From the NCBI GenBank assembly GCA_040902895.1, contig JBBDWL010000087.1, positions 1 through 64,000 on the forward strand: 64,000 bases of DNA, read 5' to 3'. The notes under the pieces were generated by a model, which made no database searches, had not been told where the DNA came from, and saw only the letters and a program-made list of their open reading frames with translations. A program made the translations under genes and the position numbers. This document shows positions 8,429 through 16,096 of this stretch, in pieces (within the stretch, counting starts at the first letter, position 1; every line of letters begins with the position of its first letter). Source of the DNA: JALYRV01 sp040902895. GTDB taxonomy: Bacteria; Acidobacteriota; Vicinamibacteria; Vicinamibacterales; SCN-69-37.

Positions 8429-8845
8429 TTAGTTCCTGAGCCTTAAAAGCACTTCATTGCGGCGCAGGATGGGGGGTGTCCAGTCAGCGTCGTAGTACGC
8501 GATGACGGGCCGTCCTTCGACGGGATAGCCGCGAACGCCGGCCCAGTCGCGCAGGTTCTGGACGGCCGTGGCCTCGCGATCGGGCGCCGGCCATGAGGAA
8601 TAACGATACGCAACCAGCTGCTGCGTCGCCGGCGGCTCGCCGGCACTGACGAGACGCGGGCCGGTGGTGGCGACGGTGAGATCGTTGTGCGGATATTCGC
8701 GCAGCTCGAACGGTCCCTGCCTGAACAGCACCCGATAGCTGTCGCGGCGATGCACGGCGCGGTGTCCCGACAGAAACGCGGCGGCCGCGGCTCCGGCCGC
8801 AAGTGCCGTGGCGGTGTAGGTTACGCGCCGGGCGAGGGTGGTCAT
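8429..8845 (-). CDS. SOUL-family heme-binding-like protein
   Basis: ATG at 8845 (MTTLARRVTYTATALAAG) gives 138 residues with one N-terminal hydrophobic segment (about 8-25), either a signal anchor or a signal peptide. The rest fits the SOUL/HEBP fold: YRVLFRQGPFELREYP, VAYRYSSWPAPDREATAV and a C-terminal PVIAYYDADWTPPILRRNEV, which is the standard 'YDPPWTP.lRRNEV' ending. SOUL proteins bind heme or other tetrapyrroles in some members; the physiological role in bacteria is poorly known. It is divergent from the FG-GAP protein gene and shares an 84-bp gap with it. Confidence 0.82.
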   Translation of the reverse strand: MTTLARRVTYTATALAAGAAAAAFLSGHRAVHRRDSYRVLFRQGPFELREYPHNDLTVATTGPRLVSAGEPPATQQLVAYRYSSWPAPDREATAVQNLRDWAGVRGYPVEGRPVIAYYDADWTPPILRRNEVLLRLRN

Positions 8846-8929
8846 CTCTATTTCAAGGTAGCAATCGAGACGCCAGCCGGTGCCTGCGTCGTTGCGCCGC
8901 CCGGCAGAGCTTGCGGCGATACTAGAGCC

Positions 8930-10390
8930 ATGCGTTTCCCCCTGCTGATCGCTGCCGTTGTTGTTGCGACAGGCACGCCGGCGCAGCCATTCATTTTCCA
9001 GCCAGCCCAAATGGATCTGTCCGCGGCCGGCACGCTGGCCAACGCGTGGGCCGACTACGACGGTGACGGCGATCCCGACCTGTTCGTCGGGTTCAATGGT
9101 GCGCGGAACCGGCTCTATCGCAACGACGCAGGCGTGATGCGCGATGCTGCAGGGGACGCGGGTCTTGCCGATACGCGAGCCACGCGCGCGGCCGCATGGG
9201 GCGACTATGACGCGGATGGCGATCCGGATCTGCTGCTCGGGTATGCGCCGGGACGCGAGAGTGTGCTGCGCCTCTATCGCAACACCGGCGGCAGGTTCAC
9301 CGACATCACGTTTGCGACCGGACTTTCGACCCCGGCCGGCGCGGTGCGCCAGCCGGCCTGGATCGATGTCGACGCCGACGGCGATCTGGATCTCTTCGTC
9401 GCGTTTCGCGATCGGCCCAACGCGATGTTCCGCAACACGCGGGGCCGCTTCGAGGACATCGCGCCGTCGATTGGTCTCGCCGATGCACGCAGGAGCGTCG
9501 GCGCGATCTGGCTCGATTACGATCAGGACGGCGATCTGGATCTGTACGTCGCCAACATGGACGGCGACGCCAATGGCCTGTACAGAAACTCGCGAGGCCG
9601 CTTCACCGATGTCGCGGCGGCGATGGGCGCGGAGTGGGCAGGCCGCGCGCCGCGCGAGCCATCGAACGGCACGGTGCGGCCGTGCGCGCTCGATGCGAAC
9701 GGCGACGGGTGGCTCGATCTGTTCGGCGCGAATTATGGTCCGAATGGCCTGCTGCTGCTGACGCGTCGCGGGCCGGCGTCAGATGCGTCGCGCCTGCTGG
9801 GCGTGGCCTATGACGGACGCCACGACACCTGCGCGCCGGCAGACGCCGACAACGACGGCCGCATCGACATCTACGTGAACGGCACCATCACTGGCGGCGT
9901 GCAGCATCGCGACTATCTTCTGCACAACACCGGCGACGTCTTCTCGGACGCGACGCCCGACAATGTGCGCGCGCTGCCGGCCAGCCACGGCGCGTCGTGG
10001 GCCGACGTCGATGCCGATGGCGATCTCGATCTCGCGATTGCCGGCACCACGCCGCAGGTCATGCCGCTGCTGCTGCGCAACGAATTGCCGGCCGGCGCGG
10101 CCGGCCGATCGATCAGCGTGCGCGTGCTCGATCGCCGCGGCCGCGCGATTCGCGCAGGCGCGGAAGTGCGTGTGTATCTTGCGGGGACGCGGCGGCTTCT
10201 CGCGACGCGTCTGGTTGATTCAGGCTCAGGCTACAACTCGCAGAGCGATCTGCCCGTCCATGTCGGACTCGCCGATACCGGTCGCGTCGACGTGCAGGTG
10301 ATCTTTCCAGCGCGCGGCAGCCGCGTGGCCGTCTGGCGTCGCGGTGTGTTTCCCGAGCGCACCCGCGCGATTACGATGCGGGTCAACTGA
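8930..10390 (+). CDS. FG-GAP/VCBS repeat protein with ASPIC/UnbV domain (CRTAC1-like), secreted
   Basis: ATG at 8930 gives 486 residues starting with a signal peptide (MRFPLLIAAVVVATGTPAQP). Repeated calcium-binding FG-GAP blades follow, each with a D-x-D-x-D-G-D-x-D-L loop (DYDGDGDPDLFVGF, DYDADGDPDLLLGY, DVDADGDLDLFVAF, DYDQDGDLDLYVAN, DVDADGDLDLAIAG and others), which form a beta-propeller. The last ~110 residues (GRSISVRVLDRRGRAIRAGA, GSGYNSQSDLPVHVGLAD) are the ASPIC/UnbV domain. The protein is probably exported; such proteins are common in Acidobacteriota, but their function is unknown. Frames open upstream of 8930 are not supported because the signal peptide fixes the start. Confidence 0.85.
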   Translation: MRFPLLIAAVVVATGTPAQPFIFQPAQMDLSAAGTLANAWADYDGDGDPDLFVGFNGARNRLYRNDAGVMRDAAGDAGLADTRATRAAAWGDYDADGDPDLLLGYAPGRESVLRLYRNTGGRFTDITFATGLSTPAGAVRQPAWIDVDADGDLDLFVAFRDRPNAMFRNTRGRFEDIAPSIGLADARRSVGAIWLDYDQDGDLDLYVANMDGDANGLYRNSRGRFTDVAAAMGAEWAGRAPREPSNGTVRPCALDANGDGWLDLFGANYGPNGLLLLTRRGPASDASRLLGVAYDGRHDTCAPADADNDGRIDIYVNGTITGGVQHRDYLLHNTGDVFSDATPDNVRALPASHGASWADVDADGDLDLAIAGTTPQVMPLLLRNELPAGAAGRSISVRVLDRRGRAIRAGAEVRVYLAGTRRLLATRLVDSGSGYNSQSDLPVHVGLADTGRVDVQVIFPARGSRVAVWRRGVFPERTRAITMRVN

Positions 10391-10396
10391 GGCCGC

Positions 10397-10795
10397 ATGC
10401 AGCGCAACTACCTGATGATCGGCGTTCTGCTGGTAATAGCCGCCGTCAGCGCATGGGATGCGCTCGTCAATCGTGAGCTGCCGCGATTTCATCTCACCGT
10501 CAGCGCCATTGCCGTTGTGCTGGCAATTATCGTGGCTGTGTCGCGCTATGAGTTTCCGGTTCGGGAGATCAGAGAACAGCCGTCCGGCCGTCGCAGTCTT
10601 GGGTGGGCACTCGCGATCATGGGCTCGCTGGCCGCTGTGCTCTGGGTCGCGTTTGGCCCGTGGACACGCTCCGCCGATTTCGACGTCACGGGGATCCTGT
10701 TTCTCATCAAGAACCCGGGTCAGGTTGTCGCGCTCGGCTTCTTCGTGTTGGTGGCGCTCACTGGGTGGATGCTCACCTGGCCGTCACGGACGTGA
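10397..10795 (+). CDS. Hypothetical four-TM membrane protein
   Basis: The product has 132 residues and starts 6 nt after the FG-GAP gene, so it is probably co-transcribed with it. Four hydrophobic segments are seen at about 5-22, 35-51, 70-90 and 108-128. No family is recognised and no conserved motif stands out. The last 23 nt overlap the 3' end of the convergent PQQ-propeller gene. Confidence 0.6.
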   Translation: MQRNYLMIGVLLVIAAVSAWDALVNRELPRFHLTVSAIAVVLAIIVAVSRYEFPVREIREQPSGRRSLGWALAIMGSLAAVLWVAFGPWTRSADFDVTGILFLIKNPGQVVALGFFVLVALTGWMLTWPSRT

Positions 10796-12608
10796 CCACC
10801 GGCAGCCGGAACGCCGCCATCTCCTCACCGTTGCGCACGAGCAGCACGTCGCCCACGATGACCGGATGGTTCCAGGTCTTGCCTTCGAGCGCCGGCATCT
10901 TCGCGATCTCGGTGTGCTTGTCCGGCGTGGCGCTGACGAGCGCAAGCTCGCCATCCTCTGAGAGCACCAGCAGCAGATCCTGATCCGGGACGAGCACCAT
11001 CTGGCCCGCGCCGTAGCGGCCGCCTTTCCACTTCCGCTCGCCGTTCTCGAGATTGATGCACGAGAGAATCGTGCCGTCGAATCCGAAGGCGTGCCCCTTG
11101 TGAATGACGAAGTCGTTGAAGTACGGCTTCAGACCGCGCGACGTCCAGCGCTCCGCGACGGACCAGCCGTCCGCCGACTTTGTGACGGCAAGCCGCCGCA
11201 TGCCGACACCGCCCATCATGTCGCCGCCCGCGAGAATGACATCACGGTTGGCAATCACCGCCGGTTGCACGATGGCAACGCCGTCATCCCACGTGTGCTG
11301 CCAGAGCACGGCGCCATCGGCCGGGTTGACGCTCGTCGCCCCGCCCCCGCCGCTCAGCAGCAATATCTGCTCGACGCCGTCGATGGTCGTCAGATGCGGC
11401 GAGCTATAGCCGCCGCCAACGGTGGTGCGCACCCAGCGCGGTTTGCCCGTGGCCGCGTCGTAGGCGACGAGCCGCCCGGACGAGGCCACGATCACGGCGT
11501 CACTGAGGACGAGCGGCGAGCTCGCGAATCCCCAGCCCGGCATCGTGGATTTGGTATCGGCCGACGCATTGCGCGACCACAAAACGGCGCCGGTCGCGCC
11601 GTCCAGGGCATTCACGATGCCCGTGGCGCCATGGGCATAGATGCGGCCGTCGTGCAGTGCCGGCGTCGCGCGCGGACCCGCGCCGCCGTTCGATTCATAG
11701 AAGCGGACGGCGTCCTGGTGCCGCCATACGGGCTCGCCCGTACTCAGTTTGTAGGCCGACACGATTTCGTGTTCTCCGCGCTGCTCCTGCGTGTAGATCA
11801 AATCGCCTTGCACGGCGAAGGAGGACCAGCCTGGCCCGATCGGCCGGCGCCACAGGGCGACCGGCGGCTTCGATGACCAGTCGGTCTCGATTCGGATGCC
11901 GGGGATCACGCCGTCGCGCGCGGGCCCGCGAAAGCCAGGCCACGCCGCGCGTGGTGCCGCCGGCGCCGGTGCCGCAGTGGATGCCGGAGCACCAGATGCT
12001 GGAACAGGCGCTTCCGCGGATTTGGGCGCTGCGTCGACGGTCGGCGCCGGATCATTCGTCGCGGCGGGCACGCGCTCGACAGCCGGTGAGGTCAACACCT
12101 CGTCGCGCGTCTGCGCAAGCAGCCGTTGTTCCGCCGTCGGCGTCCAGCGCCATGCGAGATCGGACCCCGCGCTGCGAAGGCCGTCGGTGCGGATGAGCAA
12201 CAGCGGCACGCAGGCGAGCACGATTGCCGGCACCAATGTGGCGCGCCGAACGGTTCGCGGGAAATTGCGGCTGGCCGCGGCCCACGCGACGAGTGCGAGG
12301 CTCAGAAGCGGGAGGGACAGCACCACGGGCATCATGCCCATCATTCCTCCGGCGATCGACGGGTGAACGACGAAGCGCGTCAGCCACACCGCCACGGCCA
12401 TCAGCACGATTGCGCCGATGCGCTCGGACCACGGCGCGCGGCTGAAGAACAGCCACCATGCGAGTACGAGCAGCACGCAGGCCATGCCGGCCAGCATGGC
12501 CTCTCCGGAAAACGCCGGCAGTACGAGCCTGGTGCCGAACATCAGCACCCACATCAATACGACTGCGACGACGCCGGGCCAGAGACGAAGAGGTTGTGTC
12601 TGAGTCAT
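10773..12608 (-). CDS. Membrane-anchored PQQ-like beta-propeller protein
   Basis: The product has 611 residues. The first ~165 carry about five transmembrane helices (MWVLMFGTRLVLPAF, MACVLLVLAWWLFF and others). An Ala/Pro-rich linker (about 190-225, PAPAAPRAAW) leads to a C-terminal beta-propeller that starts WPGFRGPARDGV, the usual entry motif of PQQ-binding-like/BamB-type repeats. Blade motifs such as LYALD-type GIVNALDGATGAVLWSR, LVAYDAATGKPRWVR and SVNPADGAVLWQHTW follow. A soluble-domain role in oxidation or scaffolding outside the membrane is likely, but there is no direct sign that PQQ is bound. It is followed on the same strand by nothing closer than the SOUL gene, and it lies 6 nt after the upstream ADOP permease, so they may form one transcript. 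Confidence 0.82.
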   Translation of the reverse strand: MTQTQPLRLWPGVVAVVLMWVLMFGTRLVLPAFSGEAMLAGMACVLLVLAWWLFFSRAPWSERIGAIVLMAVAVWLTRFVVHPSIAGGMMGMMPVVLSLPLLSLALVAWAAASRNFPRTVRRATLVPAIVLACVPLLLIRTDGLRSAGSDLAWRWTPTAEQRLLAQTRDEVLTSPAVERVPAATNDPAPTVDAAPKSAEAPVPASGAPASTAAPAPAAPRAAWPGFRGPARDGVIPGIRIETDWSSKPPVALWRRPIGPGWSSFAVQGDLIYTQEQRGEHEIVSAYKLSTGEPVWRHQDAVRFYESNGGAGPRATPALHDGRIYAHGATGIVNALDGATGAVLWSRNASADTKSTMPGWGFASSPLVLSDAVIVASSGRLVAYDAATGKPRWVRTTVGGGYSSPHLTTIDGVEQILLLSGGGGATSVNPADGAVLWQHTWDDGVAIVQPAVIANRDVILAGGDMMGGVGMRRLAVTKSADGWSVAERWTSRGLKPYFNDFVIHKGHAFGFDGTILSCINLENGERKWKGGRYGAGQMVLVPDQDLLLVLSEDGELALVSATPDKHTEIAKMPALEGKTWNHPVIVGDVLLVRNGEEMAAFRLPVVTSVTAR

Positions 12609-12614
12609 GGTTTT

Positions 12615-15242
12615 CTATTCCGATCTCAGTGCCTGCAGCACGTTCACCCGCGCCGCGCGTGCCGCCGGCATGAGCGACGCGAGGATCGCGGCGGCAATCA
12701 GAACAGCAGCCGCGCCCAGAACCGGCATGATGCCCGGTAACCCGACGGTGCCGAGATAGCTCCTCGCGACTCCGGAGAACACATAACCGCCAACGATGCC
12801 GGCGATGATCCCGACAGCGACGATCACCGCGCCTTCCGAGAGCACGCCCATCAGCAGACGGCGCGGTGTGGAACCGATGGCGAGGCGCACGCCGAACTCA
12901 CGCGTCCGCGCGCTCACTGAAAACGCCAGCACGCCTGCGACACCAACCACGGCAATCAGCAGCGCCACTCCGGCAAAGCCAGACAGCACGAAAGCGTTCA
13001 ACCGGTCCGGTGTGAGGACCTCGGCACGGATGTCCTCCAGCGTCGCCACGCGCTCGACCGGCTGATTCGGCGACATGTCGCGCACGATTTTTCTGACCGA
13101 CGGCACCAGCGCATACGGATCGCCGGCCGCGTGCACGAACAGCCGTCCCGCGATTCCCATCTGCGGCGTTGGATGATAGATGGTGAGCGCAGGTCCAGGC
13201 ACGACGTTCACATCGTCGACGTCCGCCACGACGCCGACAATCCGGCGCGGAAATGGCTTGGGCCCGAAGTACGGATCGGTCCACCACATCTTCCGGTTCA
13301 ATGCGTCGCCGTTTGGAAACAGACGCTCGGCGACGCTCTGGCTTACGACCACGACCGGTTCGCTGCGCGCGCCGTCTTCCGCCGTGAAATCGCGCCCGGC
13401 GAGCACGGGAACGCCCAGCACGGCGAAGAATCCGGGCGACACGATTCTGAAGCGTGCGCGCGGATTCTCTTCGCCGTGCTCGGGTGTGAATCCCTCGACG
13501 GTGAAGTTGACGGCCCCGAATGTTCCCGAGTCGCGCCACGGCACGAACATGCCGGTTGCCACGCCCTGCACGCCGGGCAGCTCGCCGACACGCCGAGTGA
13601 CTTCCTGATAGAAGTTCATCTCCTCGGGCTTGAGCAAACCAAGCGTTGGCGCGGGAAGATCGATCGCGAGCACCTGCCGCATGTTGTAGCCGGTGTGCGC
13701 CGTCTGCATGCCGACCAGCGCGGCGAGCAGCGAGCCCGCAGCCGCAAGCAGGCCGAACGAGAATGCGATCTGCGTCATCGCGAAGATTCGCAGACGGCGA
13801 TTGGTGCCCGGCGTAATGCGCACGCTGCCGCCGGCGAGTCCGAGCCCGGTCGGCGCGTGTGTTGACGGCAGCCTGGGCACGAATGCGAGCACCACGGCCG
13901 CAATCATCGCCAGGCCAACGCCCACCCAGAGCAAACTGGCGTCCACGGTGACTTCGAGGGCCCGTACCGAGAACCGCGCGGCAAAGCGAGACACCAGACC
14001 CACGAGCGGCCGCGCGAGCACCACGCCCAGTACCGCCCCGGCGCCGCAAAGCACCAGGCTTTCGGCGAGCAGCGTGCGCCGCAGCGCCCCGCGGCTCGCG
14101 CCGAGGGCCGCGCGCACCGCGAGCTCGCCCTCGCGGCGCACCGATCGCGCGAGGATCAGGCTGGCGACGTTCGAGCACGCAATCAGAAAGACGATGGCCG
14201 CGGCGGCCAGCAGCACGAGCAGAATCGTTCGTGCCGGCGCCGCGATTTGCGCGCGCAGTGGTGTGACATCGACTTGCGCGTTCGCCTTGAGCGAATACGC
14301 GTCACGGTTTTGCCGCACGAGGTCAGCGTGAATCGCAGCCAGTTCCGCGCGCGCCATTTCGATCGACGCCTCGGGCGCGAGGCGCCCGAACAGGTCGGTC
14401 ATGCGATGCGTGCGCCCCTTCTCCATCGTCGCGCTGAGATGGTGCGGGCTTGTTACGATGTTCGCGATGATTTCGGTGTCAGCTGGATATGGAACCGACG
14501 GCTCCAGCACGCCGATTACGGTAGCTGCACCCGATCCGAGCCGCAGCGTCTTCCCGACTATCGATGGATCGCTGTTGAGCGACGCCGTCCAGAAGCGATG
14601 CGTGAGCACGACCACGCCTTCTGCGGAAGGCCCATCGTCAGCGGCGTTGATCAGGCGGCCGAGCACCGGACGAAGGCCCACGACGTCGAAATACGAGCCA
14701 TTGACGACCCCGGCCTGCACGACGCGAGGCTCGCCGGCACCGATCATCGTGAATTCGATGGTCGAGAACTCGCCGATGGCGCTGATCGTCGTCACCCGCG
14801 AGCGAAGATCCTGGATTTCCGGCACGGAGAACTTCATGTTCTTGACGTTGATGCCCGGCGCGCTCTGGCGGATGTAGATGAGACGATCCTCGCCGCGATT
14901 GACGAGCGGACGCAGCAGCACGCCGCGGACGACGCTGAAGATCGCGGCGTTGGCGCCGATGCCCAGAGCCAGCGTGATGACGACGGTCGCGGCCATGCCC
15001 TTTGTGCGCAAGAGCGAACGCAGTCCAATCCGCATGTCCTGGACGAGTGCCGCGCCCGCGTCGAACCAGCGGCCGTACCAGACGCGGCGCATCGCGTCCT
15101 TGAGCGCGGGCAGGTACCCGAACTCTCGCCACGCGGCGGCGCGTGCGGCTTCGGGATCCTCTCCGCGCTCGATACGCTCCTGGATGCTGAGCGCCATGTG
15201 TCCGCGGATTTCTGCGTCGAGCTCGCGTTCGTCGGGCCGCAT
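12615..15242 (-). CDS. ADOP-type ABC transporter permease with N-terminal ADOP domain
   Basis: The full-length product has 875 residues. Residues about 1-60 form the N-terminal helical region usual for ADOPs (ELDAEIRGHMALSIQERIERG, AAWREFGY). The first TM follows near 85 (GMAATVVITLALGIGANAAI), then a MacB_PCD domain, an FtsX domain (FLIACSNVASLILARSVRREGELAVRAALGASR, in parts), a second MacB_PCD domain and a second FtsX domain (TREFGVRLAIGSTPRRLL). It ends AARAARVNVLQALRSE. The gene starts 2 nt after the PadR gene, so the regulator and permease form one operon. No ATPase partner is encoded nearby. The substrate is unknown. Confidence 0.92.
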   Translation of the reverse strand: MRPDERELDAEIRGHMALSIQERIERGEDPEAARAAAWREFGYLPALKDAMRRVWYGRWFDAGAALVQDMRIGLRSLLRTKGMAATVVITLALGIGANAAIFSVVRGVLLRPLVNRGEDRLIYIRQSAPGINVKNMKFSVPEIQDLRSRVTTISAIGEFSTIEFTMIGAGEPRVVQAGVVNGSYFDVVGLRPVLGRLINAADDGPSAEGVVVLTHRFWTASLNSDPSIVGKTLRLGSGAATVIGVLEPSVPYPADTEIIANIVTSPHHLSATMEKGRTHRMTDLFGRLAPEASIEMARAELAAIHADLVRQNRDAYSLKANAQVDVTPLRAQIAAPARTILLVLLAAAAIVFLIACSNVASLILARSVRREGELAVRAALGASRGALRRTLLAESLVLCGAGAVLGVVLARPLVGLVSRFAARFSVRALEVTVDASLLWVGVGLAMIAAVVLAFVPRLPSTHAPTGLGLAGGSVRITPGTNRRLRIFAMTQIAFSFGLLAAAGSLLAALVGMQTAHTGYNMRQVLAIDLPAPTLGLLKPEEMNFYQEVTRRVGELPGVQGVATGMFVPWRDSGTFGAVNFTVEGFTPEHGEENPRARFRIVSPGFFAVLGVPVLAGRDFTAEDGARSEPVVVVSQSVAERLFPNGDALNRKMWWTDPYFGPKPFPRRIVGVVADVDDVNVVPGPALTIYHPTPQMGIAGRLFVHAAGDPYALVPSVRKIVRDMSPNQPVERVATLEDIRAEVLTPDRLNAFVLSGFAGVALLIAVVGVAGVLAFSVSARTREFGVRLAIGSTPRRLLMGVLSEGAVIVAVGIIAGIVGGYVFSGVARSYLGTVGLPGIMPVLGAAAVLIAAAILASLMPAARAARVNVLQALRSE

Positions 15243-15244
15243 CG

Positions 15245-15604
15245 TTATTCCTTGTTCGCGTGGGCGGGGTTCATCACCCGTCCGATCGCGTCGACCAACT
15301 GCGACCAGCGATCCTGCTCGCGCAGCAGCTGCGCCTTGCCGGTCGCCGTCAGCTGGTAATACTTCGCCTTCTGGTTTGCCTCACTCACGCCCCACTCGGA
15401 CTTCAACCAGCCTCGCTTCTCGAGGCGGTGCAGGGCGGGGTAGAGGGACCCGGTTTCGACTTTCAACAGGTCATCCGATTGCTGGCGGATGGCCTGGCCG
15501 ATGCCATGGCCGTGCTGCCGGCCCCACTGAAGGGTGCGGAGGACGAGCATGTCGAGGGTGCCCTGGAGCAGTTCGAGGCGCTGATCTTCGGGAGTTTTAG
15601 GCAT
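15245..15604 (-). CDS. PadR-family transcriptional regulator (acidobacterial ADOP-linked type)
   Basis: The product has 119 residues. LLQGTLDMLVLRTLQWGRQHGHGIGQAI and ETGSLYPALHRLEKRGWLKSEW (each read in part) form the winged-helix core, and a C-terminal helix supports dimerisation. The pattern 'LQGTLDMLVL' is typical of the PadR genes paired with ADOP permeases. The start codon (15602-15604) lies inside a perfect 11-bp inverted repeat (15603-15627), which suggests autorepression. It is divergent from a second PadR gene at 15742. Confidence 0.92.
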   Translation of the reverse strand: MPKTPEDQRLELLQGTLDMLVLRTLQWGRQHGHGIGQAIRQQSDDLLKVETGSLYPALHRLEKRGWLKSEWGVSEANQKAKYYQLTATGKAQLLREQDRWSQLVDAIGRVMNPAHANKE

Positions 15605-15627
15605 AGCCGTAGATACTCTACGGCTAT
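15603..15627. promoter_or_regulatory. Palindromic operator candidate for the minus-strand PadR gene
   Basis: ATAGCCGTAGA, a 3-nt spacer (TAC) and TCTACGGCTAT form a perfect 11-bp inverted repeat that overlaps the start codon of the PadR gene. Its core GTAGA-N3-TCTAC recurs at 15632-15644 (GTAGA ACG TCTAC). PadR dimers bind such dyads. The assignment is by position and symmetry only. Confidence 0.6.
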
Positions 15628-15692
15628 GGACGTAGAACGTCTACAGCTTGTTCCCGCGCCGCTCGTCGGCGCCGCCTTGCTTCTCTTGACGT

Positions 15693-15723
15693 TCGAAAGG
15701 AGTCAACGGTAAGCTCCTTTCGA
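15693..15723. promoter_or_regulatory. Palindromic operator candidate for the plus-strand PadR gene
   Basis: TCGAAAGGAG at 15693-15702 and CTCCTTTCGA at 15714-15723 are perfect 10-bp arms with an 11-nt spacer, just ahead of the ribosome-binding site (GGAAGGAG at 15729-15736) of the plus-strand PadR gene. A possible -35 (TTGACG, 15686-15691) lies just upstream and TAAGCT (15711-15715 region) falls within the dyad, so bound PadR could block the promoter. Its sequence differs from the dyad at 15603, so each regulator may have its own site. Confidence 0.55.
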
Positions 15724-15741
15724 CCGTCGGAAGGAGAACAC

Positions 15742-16092
15742 ATGACCGGACGTCTCGATAGAGAAGCCGCCTCGATCCTTCAAGGCACCCTCGACATGCT
15801 GGTGCTGCGCGCCCTGCAGCTCGAATCCATGCACGGATGGGGCATCACCGAGCGCATCGAGCAATGGTCCGAGGAAGTCCTTCGCGTGGGACAGGGCACC
15901 CTCTATCCGGCGCTCTACCGTCTCGAACGCCAGCGGCTGATCACATCGACCTGGCACACCACCGAGAACAACCGCCGCGCGCGCTATTACGCGTTGACGG
16001 CGGCCGGTCGCAAACACCTGGCCCAGGAAATCAAGGACTGGCAGCGGATGTCGCGCGCCATCAACCTGGTGCTCGACGCTGTCAAGGGGTGA
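15742..16092 (+). CDS. PadR-family transcriptional regulator (acidobacterial ADOP-linked type)
   Basis: The product has 116 residues; ATG at 15742 with a strong ribosome-binding site (GGAAGGAG). The winged-helix core is clear (SILQGTLDMLVLRALQLE, GQGTLYPALYRLERQRLIT), with YYALTAAGRKHL as the wing/linker and a C-terminal dimerisation helix. It sits 4 nt before the ADOP permease gene it presumably controls and is divergent from the other PadR gene across a 137-bp region full of dyads. Confidence 0.92.
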   Translation: MTGRLDREAASILQGTLDMLVLRALQLESMHGWGITERIEQWSEEVLRVGQGTLYPALYRLERQRLITSTWHTTENNRRARYYALTAAGRKHLAQEIKDWQRMSRAINLVLDAVKG

Positions 16093-16096
16093 CCGC

